Made by a program: the position numbers and the translations under genes. The notes beneath the pieces are model-generated. The model had not been told where the DNA came from, did no database searches, and saw only the letters and a list, made by a program, of their open reading frames with translations. This document shows positions 1-8,668 of a stretch of 64,000 nt of DNA, piece after piece; within the stretch, counting starts at the first letter, position 1, and each line of letters opens with the position of its first letter. Source of the DNA: JBMZCV01 sp049613665 (GTDB taxonomy: Bacteria; Bacteroidota; Bacteroidia; Chitinophagales; UBA2359); the NCBI GenBank assembly GCA_049613665.1, contig JBMZCV010000005.1:1-64000 (forward strand), read 5' to 3'.

Positions 1-111
1 TTTGACTCTTTTGGCTAGAAAAATATGTCATTTCTTTCTTGTTATTGAAAAAAAAAGCTTTAAATGAGCTTAGACGTGACAGGTGAGGTGTCTAATTTAA
101 CAATAACAAGT
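1..111. repeat. Copy 1 of a 50-bp perfect repeat (family E), cut by the window edge
   Basis: Bases 1-50 are identical to bases 60262-60311. The copy is followed by an inverted partner: CTTGTTATTG at 39-48 pairs with CAATAACAAG at 102-111. The rest of 112-200 is AT-rich and shows no gene. The 50-bp identity is seen directly. That it belongs to a further mobile repeat family is inference, because the left part lies outside the window. Confidence 0.7.
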
Positions 112-200
112 ATATTACTTTTCGACCCAAAAGTGCGAAATAAACTATAAAACATTGACAACCAATAGAATATATAATTTTTGGCAAATTCAAAAACGCA

Positions 201-3200
201 TTATTCTTTCATTGCAGCTACAATTTTCATAGTCCGCACACTAACGGTACAAACTCGCTCAAGCAAATCAATGACTTGCGACTTGTAGTCGGCAAAACGG
301 TAAGTATTAAATTTTTCGGCTATCGTTTTATCTCTCGGTTTCTTCTCTTTATATTGGTCTAATATCCATTCCAAAGCAGAACGATTGCCCAACTTATATG
401 ACCATGCTTGCGGCGGCACATCGTGAAGTTCCGTTTTGCTATCCAACACTATAATTCCCTCCGCTTTTTTGGCTCGAAGTTTTGGCAATATCAAAGCATC
501 TTTAGCGAGTTTTTTATCTATTTTTCGAAAGGCATAAGGCTCAACTATTTCATAGTTCAAATGCAAATCCATCAATTGCTTTCCCCAAGAAGACCATTTC
601 CAGAAATCTTTGTAAAATGGCAATCTCGGAAATTCTCTTTTCAAATTCAATTCATACTTTTGCCGATAAGCTGGATAATGCAGCACGCCATAAGTATAAT
701 GAAATATCGCCTCTTTCGTAATAAGCTCGTCTTTGTAGTGTGTCGCAAATTGTTGTAAACCCCAATTTGTTATGTTTTCTTGCCGATTGCCGTTTTTGTC
801 GTAAGTGTAAAATGGTAAGCATTGAGCAGGGTCTAAAGAATAAATTGCATAACTTAAAACATCATTTGTTATTAAACAATCAAAGTTCAATCTACTTCCT
901 GCAACAAATGAAATACATAAATTCTCTTTTTCATGTTTATAAAAAAGTTGTGGCAGTTGATATTGCATTTCATTCAGTTGTTTTGAAAAATATAAATGTT
1001 TTTTTGTAAAAGGGCGATAAGTTCCTTTTACGATGCAATTTTCATCAAAATTATAATTTTTATTTTTAGAAATATCATTAATAACTGCTCTTGTCCATTT
1101 TATATTTCGGTTGCTTCTTTTGCTAATAATGTCTTTAATTTCTGCTTTAGATTTTCCTTTAAAATTAACTAACTCAGAATTGTAAGTATCAATTAAATAA
1201 TTGACTTTTTCAGTTAAATTATTTTTATTAAAATCATAAACCCATTCATCACGAGCAGTAACAACACCCAAAGAAAACAATTTAAAAACCGCTTCTTTAC
1301 TTTTTCCTGCTTTCACTTTTTTATCGGCCAACGGCAATAAGTCTTCAAAATCATTATTGGCTAGATTTATCCAATTATTTTTTTTAGAAGCTTTGATGCG
1401 TTCAAAAGCAATAGAACGCAAGCTATTATTTTTAATCCAGTCCAACTTTTCTTCTTTCAGCATTTCGTCGGTGAGCGTTGCATATCTAATTTGGCAAGAT
1501 TTTTCTTTTTTTTCTTCCAAACGCACCAAAAATAAAATGGCCACACCTGTTTGAATACCGAAAACATTGTGCGACGTGCCTGCAATTTTCGGATTTGCCC
1601 TTACATCGCTTTTTGTATCCAAAATATAGGCATAATCAAACTCATCTTGCACAATTTTGCGAAAGCCATCGAAAGTGCGACTATCAATAAAACTGCGATT
1701 TGTAATAAACGCAATAACGCCATTTTTATCCACTCTATCCATCGCCCAACGATAAAACCTAGCATACATATCATACATTTTCGTTTTTTGAGCCGTCGAT
1801 TGTTTCACAAAAGTATCTTTGATGCGTTTGTCAATAATTGGATAGCTTCTATTTTTGTTGAAATCATTAAAATTTTGTTGGTTGGCATTGTAAGGCGGAT
1901 TGCCGATAACGACCGAAATAGGCTTGTCATTTTGGCGTTTGATGCGTTGCGTATTTTCGCTATTAAAGCCAAAAACTAAATGCTGTTTGCCCGCAAAAGA
2001 AAGTGCCTTAGTGTTGTCTAACGTATCGACGAAGCAAATATTTTCAAACTCAATATACTTGCCCATTTTCTGCTGATAAGTATATTCGATGTTGAGATTG
2101 GCGATATAATAAGGCAAAATAGAAACCTCATTGGCGTGCAGTTCGTTTTTATATTTGTAGGGCAAATATTGCGGCGGAATGTAATCTATTATATCTGTGA
2201 TAAACGTGCCTGTACCTGTCGCAGGGTCGAGTATTTCCACGCCTTTGTCGTATAGATTTTTGTTAAAGTGTTTTTCGAGCAAATAATCGGTACTTTGCAC
2301 CATAAAACGCACAATTTCGTTGGGCGTATAAACCACTCCCAAACGGTCTGCTCCTTTCGGATTATAGACTTTATAGAAGTTTTCATACACCGTTTTCAAG
2401 AACTTTTGCTTTTCATTGTGGTCAGCAATCGAAGCAGCAGTAGTATTTAATGTTTGATAATAGTGTCGAATTTCGCCTAGCTGATTTTTTCGCACCTCAC
2501 GCGTCAAAACCGTATTGATAACGCCTTCTAGCTCTTTTGCAATGATATTGAATTTCAGAAAACTAGCATCGTCAAAAATGGCCATAAACAAGTCTTCTGT
2601 CAAAATATGCTGTATCAACATTTCACGAATATCGGCTGCTGTAATGTTGGGATTTATCTCTTCTTTGCACAAATCTAAAAAGCGATTGCGAGCCTTCACA
2701 TACTTTTTGTTGCTTTTGTTTTGTTCGTTGAAAAGTAGCCGAAAAGTCTGCACAATTTTGGGAATATCCTCTTTAAAAGCCGCTAGAGCCTGCTCAAATT
2801 CTTGCACTTCGGCAGGTTGATAATTGATGAAAGCTGTCAAAATTTCATGCAATTTGTTAGCATCATTTACCTCAACTCGCATTACCTCCTCGCCGCCTTG
2901 TATCAAAACAGCCGTTTGTGTGTCTTCAAACAAAATATTGCTCGACGGATAGCCATCTTTATATAGCTTAGATTTGATTTCTGTATCAATATCATCATCT
3001 AAATCTTTGCTTTCCCAATAGCCACGATGCACACGCAAACCATTCATCAAAATACCATCTGGCCTAATATTTTTGTTCGTTTTTTTAGATTTAATCGTAA
3101 TTTGCGAGTGAAACTGATACTTTTTAGCTTGGGCATATTGCATTATCAAAAAGAAAAAAGGCATAGACAAAGCCCCTTCATTTGTTATGCCAGCACGTCT

Positions 3201-3248
3201 TATTTCATGCACTTGATTGTAATACTGATTGAGAAATTGTTTAGACAT
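201..3248 (-). CDS. Type ISP-like restriction-modification enzyme (nuclease plus N6-adenine methyltransferase)
   Basis: A single-chain restriction-modification protein of 1015 residues, predicted to methylate adenine in a DNA target and cleave unmodified DNA. The N-terminus has a PD-(D/E)xK-type pattern: P63-D64 followed by E79-x-K81. A helical connector spans about 150-300. The methyltransferase core carries motif I DPATGTGTF at about 341-349 and the catalytic NPPY at 450-453. The remainder should hold target recognition, and the end resembles the C-terminal domain of type ISP enzymes. At 1015 residues it is shorter than the helicase-containing LlaGI/LlaBIII proteins, and no helicase motifs were seen, so it may act more like a type IIG enzyme. 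It is a lone gene with no separate specificity or methylase subunit nearby. The ATG at 3248 gives the first long in-frame start. The family call is firm; the cleavage mode is inference. Confidence 0.85.
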   Translation of the reverse strand: MSKQFLNQYYNQVHEIRRAGITNEGALSMPFFFLIMQYAQAKKYQFHSQITIKSKKTNKNIRPDGILMNGLRVHRGYWESKDLDDDIDTEIKSKLYKDGYPSSNILFEDTQTAVLIQGGEEVMRVEVNDANKLHEILTAFINYQPAEVQEFEQALAAFKEDIPKIVQTFRLLFNEQNKSNKKYVKARNRFLDLCKEEINPNITAADIREMLIQHILTEDLFMAIFDDASFLKFNIIAKELEGVINTVLTREVRKNQLGEIRHYYQTLNTTAASIADHNEKQKFLKTVYENFYKVYNPKGADRLGVVYTPNEIVRFMVQSTDYLLEKHFNKNLYDKGVEILDPATGTGTFITDIIDYIPPQYLPYKYKNELHANEVSILPYYIANLNIEYTYQQKMGKYIEFENICFVDTLDNTKALSFAGKQHLVFGFNSENTQRIKRQNDKPISVVIGNPPYNANQQNFNDFNKNRSYPIIDKRIKDTFVKQSTAQKTKMYDMYARFYRWAMDRVDKNGVIAFITNRSFIDSRTFDGFRKIVQDEFDYAYILDTKSDVRANPKIAGTSHNVFGIQTGVAILFLVRLEEKKEKSCQIRYATLTDEMLKEEKLDWIKNNSLRSIAFERIKASKKNNWINLANNDFEDLLPLADKKVKAGKSKEAVFKLFSLGVVTARDEWVYDFNKNNLTEKVNYLIDTYNSELVNFKGKSKAEIKDIISKRSNRNIKWTRAVINDISKNKNYNFDENCIVKGTYRPFTKKHLYFSKQLNEMQYQLPQLFYKHEKENLCISFVAGSRLNFDCLITNDVLSYAIYSLDPAQCLPFYTYDKNGNRQENITNWGLQQFATHYKDELITKEAIFHYTYGVLHYPAYRQKYELNLKREFPRLPFYKDFWKWSSWGKQLMDLHLNYEIVEPYAFRKIDKKLAKDALILPKLRAKKAEGIIVLDSKTELHDVPPQAWSYKLGNRSALEWILDQYKEKKPRDKTIAEKFNTYRFADYKSQVIDLLERVCTVSVRTMKIVAAMKE

Positions 3249-3302
3249 TCGCTTTTTATTCTTTTGGGTTTAAACTTTTTGTAAAAGTACAATTTTTTAT
3301 TT

Positions 3303-3545
3303 CAATAGTTCTGACATTTTTTTTCAACAGTTCTCGGTTTAATAAAAAAACATCTTTTGGTAAAAGAAACATGCTATTTTCCACAAAAAAGGCCATAAAA
3401 ATAATACATATTGGTCGCCTCAGCCTAAAAAAATAATATATTGAAACTTTTGATAAAAAAAGGCCTTAAAAACTAATTGCCAGCACAGGAAAATAAGCAA
3501 ATATTTTTTATAATATTTATTTTATTTCAAAGCGAGAATAGCTGA
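3303..3545 (+). repeat. MITE-like repeat, family A (with a family B left end)
   Basis: The left end is CAATAGTTCTGACATTT (family B-like) followed by the family A end CAACAGTTCTCGGTTT. Both core arms are present (AAACATGCTATTTT and a degraded AATAATATATTGAAA) around the conserved TATTGGTCGCCTCAGCCT. The right half is CTTAAAAACTAATTGCC..., ending AAAGCGAGAATAGCTG. The arms have lost some pairing, so this looks like an older copy. Confidence 0.85.
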
Positions 3546-3988
3546 ATCACAAACTCAAATAATATCATGCATACACATTGTTTTTTTATTCTTTTTACGC
3601 TCAAAAACTTCAATGCTTTTTATCTTAAAAAACACCTTTATTTTTTTGTTTTTACCAAAAAAACTTTATTTCTAAATAGGTTTGCTTATACTTATTCATA
3701 AAATATCACAAAGATTAATTTCTTTCTTTTCCATGAAAAAAACAAAAAAAATGTGTAAGTTTACAGTATGAAAAAGCATCATACAAGAAAACAAGAATAG
3801 CACAAAATAAAAAAACATAAGCCAACAATATGAAATTAGCAATTTTTCGTATTGTTGGCTTTGCTTTGTTTAAAACCTTTCAAAATTATTAGGCAAACAA
3901 TTTCAAATACTACCTGTTTTTCAATAGAAAACTTAGGCTTTATTCCGAAAATATATTTCTCTAAAAAACAACACAACAACTCATCAAA
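3546..3988. other. AT-rich gap upstream of the beta-glucosidase gene
   Basis: No gene is supported in this 443-bp stretch. It contains one strong hairpin (3822-3865, listed separately) and long A and T runs. No consensus TAnnTTTG promoter was found close to the beta-glucosidase start. Confidence 0.5.
3822..3865. terminator. Perfect 12-bp hairpin
   Basis: AAGCCAACAATA pairs exactly with TATTGTTGGCTT across a 20-base loop, followed by a T-rich stretch. No gene ends just upstream on either strand, so it may end an unrecognised small transcript or act in the leader of the downstream gene. The hairpin is seen; the role is not known. Confidence 0.45.
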
Positions 3989-6247
3989 ATGACAAACAAA
4001 AATTACTTTTTAGGCTTAGTCGTCTTTGCACTACTAAGCTTGCAAAACAGCATTGCTCAAAACAAAGTCGCTTCCATAGACCAAAAAGTAGAAACACTTT
4101 TGAGCAAAATGACTTTGGAAGAAAAAATTGGGCAAATGAACCAATACAACGGCTTTTGGGATTTTACGGGGCCTGCTCCAAAAGATGGCGATGCCAAAAA
4201 CAAATATGAACACTTGAAAAAAGGCTATGTCGGTGCGGTATTGAATGTGCGAGGCGTAGAAAATGTGCGTAAATTGCAAAAAATGGTGGTAGAAGAATCT
4301 CGCTTAGGCATTCCCCTCCTCTTCGGCTTCGATGTGATTCACGGCTACAAAACGACAACACCTATTCCGTTGGCAGAGTCGGCAAGTTGGGATTTGGAAG
4401 CCATCGAACATTCGGCAAGAGTAGCAGCGATTGAAGCTTCTGCTGTCGGCATCAATTGGACATTTGCTCCCATGATAGACATTTCGAGAGACGCACGTTG
4501 GGGCAGAGTCATGGAAGGTGCTGGCGAAGATGCTTATTTAGGCTCGGCTATTGCGGTAGCGAGAGTAAACGGTTTTCAAGGCAAAGATTTAGCCGCCAAC
4601 AACACCATTGCAGCCTGTGCCAAACACTTTGCAGCTTATGGTTTTGCAGAATCTGGCAAAGACTACAACACAGCCGATATGGGTACTTCTACCTTATATA
4701 ATGTCGTTTTGCCACCTTTCAAAGCGGCAGTAGAAAGCAATGTGCAAACTTTTATGAACGCTTTTAATGTCGTAAATGGCATTCCTGCTACCGCAAACAG
4801 CTTTTTGCAGCGTGATTTGCTCAAAGGCGAATGGGATTTCAAGGGTTTTGTCGTTTCAGATTGGGGTTCAGGCATCGAAATGATAGCACACGGTTTTGCA
4901 GAAGATGCAGCACATGTTGCCGAACTTTCTGCCAATGCTGGTTCTGATATGGATATGGAATCGTATGCTTATGTCTATCATTTGAAAGATGCCGTTGATG
5001 CAGGAAAAGTGAAAATGAGCGTTATTGACGATGCGGTAAGTCGCATTTTGAAAGTGAAATTTGAATTGGGTTTATTTGATGACCCTTATAAATATTGCGA
5101 CGAAAAGCGAGAAAAAGATTTAATTTATCACAAAGACCACAAAGCAGCAGCTTTAGATATGGCTAAAAAGTCTATGGTATTGCTCAAAAACGAAAATAAT
5201 GTCTTGCCACTTTCTAAAAAGCAACAAAAAATAGCAGTTATCGGTGCGTTGGCTGACGACAAAAACAGTCCGCTCGGAAATTGGCGTTTAGGCACAGACG
5301 ACAATACGGCGGTTTCTGTTTTGGAAGGCTTGAAAGCACATAGCAAACATATTTCGTATGCCAAAGGTGCAGATTTTGTGTCTGGCACAACACATTTTGT
5401 GCATGAGCTGACTATCAATGAAAGCGATACGACAGGTTTTGCGGAGGCTATCGCACTTGCCAAAAGTTCGGAAGTAGTCTTGATGGTTTTGGGCGAACAT
5501 GGCTATCAGAGTGGCGAAGGCAGAAGCCGTGCCGACATTGGTTTGCCGAGTGTGCAGCAAGATTTGCTAGAAGCTGTTTATGCTGTCAATAAAAATATTG
5601 TGTTGGTGTTGATGAACGGAAGACCATTGGCTATCACTTGGGCAGACGAAAATATTCCTGCGATTTTGGAAACGTGGCAACTAGGCACAGAAAGTGGCAA
5701 TGCTATTGCAGAAGTGCTTTTTGGCAAATATAATCCGAGCGGAAAACTGCCAATGACTTTCCCTAGAAGCGTTGGGCAAGTGCCTATTTATTACAATTAT
5801 TTGAATACTGGCCGCCCAGGCCCGAAAAAAGAAGTGTTTTGGTCGCACTACACCGACGAAACCAATGAGCCTTTATATCCTTTTGGTTATGGCTTGAGCT
5901 ACACGACTTTCGAGTATTCAGATTTGAAAATCGACACGACAGATAATGCGAAAATTAAGGTTTCGGCTACGGTAAAAAATACAGGTAAAGTTGCTGGCGA
6001 GGAAGTAGCTCAATTGTATATCAGAGATAAGGTAGCGAGTGTTTCACGGCCTGTAAAAGAACTCAAAGGTTTTCAGAAATTTTCGCTAAAACCTAAAGAG
6101 ACGAAAAAAGTAAGCTTTGTTTTGACAGATAAAGAACTCGGTTTTTATGACAATAAAGGCAAATTTATTGTAGAAGCTGGCGATTTTGAAGTGATGCTCG
6201 GCACAGATTCTAAGACTAATTTGAAAGGGGAATTTGTGAGAAAATAA
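3989..6247 (+). CDS. bglX: Periplasmic beta-glucosidase, glycoside hydrolase family 3
   Basis: A 752-residue exported enzyme that removes terminal beta-linked glucose or related sugars from oligosaccharides in the periplasm. It starts with a signal peptide ending near QNSIAQ (residue 24). The GH3 TIM-barrel carries WGRVMEGAGEDAYLG at about 171-185, the KHF motif at 212-214, and the nucleophile Asp291 in KGFVVSDWG. The second alpha/beta domain and a C-terminal fibronectin-like domain follow, with VKNTGKVAGEEVAQLYI typical of that domain. The length matches E. coli BglX (about 765). It stands alone with no SusCD pair beside it, and is followed by a clear terminator at 6285-6321. The GH3 assignment is firm; the exact substrate cannot be read. 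Confidence 0.93.
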   Translation: MTNKNYFLGLVVFALLSLQNSIAQNKVASIDQKVETLLSKMTLEEKIGQMNQYNGFWDFTGPAPKDGDAKNKYEHLKKGYVGAVLNVRGVENVRKLQKMVVEESRLGIPLLFGFDVIHGYKTTTPIPLAESASWDLEAIEHSARVAAIEASAVGINWTFAPMIDISRDARWGRVMEGAGEDAYLGSAIAVARVNGFQGKDLAANNTIAACAKHFAAYGFAESGKDYNTADMGTSTLYNVVLPPFKAAVESNVQTFMNAFNVVNGIPATANSFLQRDLLKGEWDFKGFVVSDWGSGIEMIAHGFAEDAAHVAELSANAGSDMDMESYAYVYHLKDAVDAGKVKMSVIDDAVSRILKVKFELGLFDDPYKYCDEKREKDLIYHKDHKAAALDMAKKSMVLLKNENNVLPLSKKQQKIAVIGALADDKNSPLGNWRLGTDDNTAVSVLEGLKAHSKHISYAKGADFVSGTTHFVHELTINESDTTGFAEAIALAKSSEVVLMVLGEHGYQSGEGRSRADIGLPSVQQDLLEAVYAVNKNIVLVLMNGRPLAITWADENIPAILETWQLGTESGNAIAEVLFGKYNPSGKLPMTFPRSVGQVPIYYNYLNTGRPGPKKEVFWSHYTDETNEPLYPFGYGLSYTTFEYSDLKIDTTDNAKIKVSATVKNTGKVAGEEVAQLYIRDKVASVSRPVKELKGFQKFSLKPKETKKVSFVLTDKELGFYDNKGKFIVEAGDFEVMLGTDSKTNLKGEFVRK

Positions 6248-6248
6248 C

Positions 6249-6398
6249 CAACTATTCTCCGTTTAACAAAATAAATAGAAAAAAGGTAGCAGACATTTTT
6301 AAAATGTTCGCTACCTTTTTTGATAAAAAAAGTCCTTAAAAACTAATTGCTGACACAAGAAAATAAATATTTATTTTATTTCAAAGCGAGAATAGCTG
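6249..6398 (+). repeat. MITE-like repeat, family A, internally deleted, containing the bglX terminator
   Basis: It begins ACTATTCTCCGTTTAACAAAA and ends TTCAAAGCGAGAATAGCTG, so both family A ends are present. The usual AAACATACTATTTTT core is absent and a different hairpin (6285-6315) occupies its place. The right half (CTTAAAAACTAATTGCTGACACA) is well conserved. Confidence 0.75.
6285..6321 (+). terminator. Rho-independent terminator of bglX
   Basis: GGTAGCAGACATTTT pairs with AAAATGTTCGCTACC, with one or two mismatches, and is followed by TTTTTT. It lies 38 bp after the bglX stop. Confidence 0.8.
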
Positions 6399-6510
6399 AT
6401 AAAACTATGAAATATTGTTCAAATGAATATATGAGTACTAAATAAATTATTTTTCCTCTTTCTTCTACAATTAAAATGACACGCAAGTAAAACGTTTATC
6501 GCTTTTTTTT

Positions 6511-6518
6511 TACATTTG
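6511..6518 (+). promoter_or_regulatory. Bacteroidota -7 promoter element
   Basis: TACATTTG matches TAnnTTTG exactly, 28 bp before the ATG at 6547. A clean -33 TTTG at the expected spacing was not found. Confidence 0.5.
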
Positions 6519-6546
6519 CATAAAACGAACACCAAGAAACGATTTT

Positions 6547-7968
6547 ATGCTAAAAAATATACAAACACTACTTTCGCCACAGCAAAGCTTCAACGCTTTC
6601 GCAGCATTTACGCTATTGAGTATTTCGGCAGGCTTAATGATGGACAATATGTTGCTTTATGCCTTGCCTTTAGCTCCTGTTTTCGCTCTTTTTGTGATTT
6701 TCTTTTTCAAGCAAACTTTTTTATTACTGCTTTTCTTCTTGCCGCTTTCTCTCGAATACGAAGTAAGCGGAAGTTTGGCTACTGACTTGCCCACCGAACC
6801 CCTCATGATAGGCTTGATGTTGGTCGCTTTTTTCTATTTTCTCGCCAATCCGAAACAACTCAAACGTTCTTTTCTCAATCATCCAATTATTTTGCTACTA
6901 GGGCTTCATGTCGCTTGGATAGTCGTAACAATGCTTTTTTCACAAGTTTTTATCGTTTCTTTCAAATTTTTACTCGCCAAAACGTGGTATATCAGCACAT
7001 TTTTGTTCCTTTCACATCTTTTTTTCAAACGACACAAAGATTTTAAGCCAGCATTTTGGGCAATCATTTTACCACTTACTTTCGTCATTTTCTATACAGT
7101 TATTAGGCACGCCGCAAAAGATTTCGACTTTCATGAAGCTAATCGTGTAATGTCGCCTTTTTTCCGAAATCATGTCAATTATGCAGTAATGTTAGCCGTC
7201 TTTTTGCCTTATATCTTTTTCGCTCGAAAATGGTATAAAAAGGGAAGCATCGAAAGGTTGGTTTTATATAGTTTGCTAGGTGTTTTCTTTGTCGGAATTT
7301 TGTTAGCAATGACACGCTCTGCTTATGTGGCAGTTCTTGCGATGCCTTTTTTTTATATGCTTGTCCAAAAAAAACTTATACGTTTTGTAGCGTGGAGTAG
7401 CGTTGTTGGCTTCTTTTTTATGGTTATTGCTCTTTTTGCATCCAATTATTACCTCGATTTAGCACCAGATTTCGACACCACTATTTATCACGATGAATTT
7501 GACGCTCACCTAATGGCTACTTTCGAAGGCAAAGATGTATCATTTATGGAACGCATTTATCGTTGGGTTGCTGCTTCGCAAATGGTGCAAGACCGTTGGT
7601 TTGTAGGTTTTGGGCCAGGCAATTTCTACAACTTTTATCAGAGTTATACGGTAAGTAGTTTTGAAACTTATGTGAGTGATAATCCCGAAATGTCGGGCGT
7701 TCACAACTATTTTTTGATGGTAATGGTGGAACAAGGCGTGATAGGTTTCTGCCTGTTTTTTGGGCTTTGCATCAGTTTATTTGTCAAAGGCGAAGAAATT
7801 TATCATCGGCTAAAAGATGAAAAAGATAAAGCTTTTGTCATGGCAATTATGCTTTCGCTGATGGCCATTGTCCTCAATATTTTAATGAGTGATTTGATAG
7901 AAGTAGATAAAATTGGTTCGCTATTTTTTATCAATATGGCCATGTTGGTAAATCATGATATTGAGTAG
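6547..7968 (+). CDS. O-antigen ligase-like (Wzy/WaaL family) membrane protein
   Basis: A 473-residue protein with about ten or more hydrophobic segments. Family members move a lipid-linked glycan onto lipid A core or another acceptor, or polymerise glycan repeats, at the periplasmic face of the inner membrane. The diagnostic part is the large periplasmic loop between about 300 and 400, with WFVGFGPGNFYNFYQ and then SGVHNYFLMVMVEQGVIG, which matches the Wzy_C pattern in which the H and the preceding R (AMTRSAYVA) are functional in WaaL. It follows a TAnnTTTG promoter. No other polysaccharide genes are adjacent, but a UDP-sugar dehydrogenase and a heptose kinase lie elsewhere in the window. Ligase versus polymerase cannot be decided from sequence alone. 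Confidence 0.82.
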   Translation: MLKNIQTLLSPQQSFNAFAAFTLLSISAGLMMDNMLLYALPLAPVFALFVIFFFKQTFLLLLFFLPLSLEYEVSGSLATDLPTEPLMIGLMLVAFFYFLANPKQLKRSFLNHPIILLLGLHVAWIVVTMLFSQVFIVSFKFLLAKTWYISTFLFLSHLFFKRHKDFKPAFWAIILPLTFVIFYTVIRHAAKDFDFHEANRVMSPFFRNHVNYAVMLAVFLPYIFFARKWYKKGSIERLVLYSLLGVFFVGILLAMTRSAYVAVLAMPFFYMLVQKKLIRFVAWSSVVGFFFMVIALFASNYYLDLAPDFDTTIYHDEFDAHLMATFEGKDVSFMERIYRWVAASQMVQDRWFVGFGPGNFYNFYQSYTVSSFETYVSDNPEMSGVHNYFLMVMVEQGVIGFCLFFGLCISLFVKGEEIYHRLKDEKDKAFVMAIMLSLMAIVLNILMSDLIEVDKIGSLFFINMAMLVNHDIE

Positions 7969-8148
7969 ATTTGTTTAGCTATTCTCGTTTTAGTATAAAA
8001 ACAGTCAAATGTTAATATGTAATAGTTTGGTAATTAAATATTAATTTAGTGATTTTTATTAAAAAAAAAACTAATTTTATAAGAAGAAATCGTTTTTCAA
8101 TAAACTAACTTATTCAAGCTTAGTCTTATTCTAATACCAAAACTTACT
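7969..8148. other. Gene-free stretch with a solo family A end
   Basis: TAGCTATTCTCGTTTTAG at 7976-7993 matches the family A terminal repeat but has no partner within the expected 225 bp. It may be a remnant. Nothing else is recognised here. Confidence 0.4.
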
Positions 8149-8373
8149 CAGCTATTCTCGGTTTAACAAAAGAAACGTTTTTTGATAGGGAAAACATACT
8201 ATTTTTCAGTTCAAAAGGCCATAAAAATAAGAAATATTGGTCTCCTTAGCCTAAAAAAAATAGTATGTTTAAACTTTTGATAAAAAAAGTTCTTAAAAAC
8301 TAATTGCTGACACAGAAAAACAAACAAATGTTTTTTTATAATATTTGTTTGTTTTTCAAATCGAGAATAGCTG
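8149..8373 (+). repeat. MITE-like repeat, family A, full-length reference copy (225 bp)
   Basis: The ends CAGCTATTCTCGGTTT and AAATCGAGAATAGCTG are inverted repeats. Inside, AAACATACTATTTTT (8196 region) pairs with AAAAATAGTATGTTT (8260 region), enclosing the conserved ATATTGGTC-CC-TTAGCC. The right half holds a second hairpin built on CAAACAAATG/ATTTGTTTG. No credible coding sequence lies in the element. The next 295 bp up to the gene at 8669 show no further feature. Confidence 0.92.
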
Positions 8374-8668
8374 CTTACTTATAATATTATTATCTTTTTT
8401 CAACTATTTATGTTATGGCAATATTGATAAAAGCCTATGCTTAAATAGTTACTTATTCTTTTTAAATCACTTGTTAAATTTGCTGAATTTCTGTATAAAT
8501 AACGAAATACGCTTCATGTTGCGATTGTATTTTGCAGCAAAAATCATTTTCCAATGCAAGTGAAATCTCTCAGATTTTCAAGGTAATGTTTTATATAAGA
8601 ATTGGTATAACTTGTCTTTTTTAACATTATTAAGTACCAAGCACTCACTTATTTTAAACCAACTATTT

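Noticed and set aside
1357..1979. Open frames opposite the restriction enzyme gene
   Set aside because: They lie wholly within a well-supported gene on the other strand and show no motif.
8345..8563. 72-codon open frame in the gap before the TPR gene
   Set aside because: It begins inside the family A repeat and has the composition of translated AT-rich DNA.
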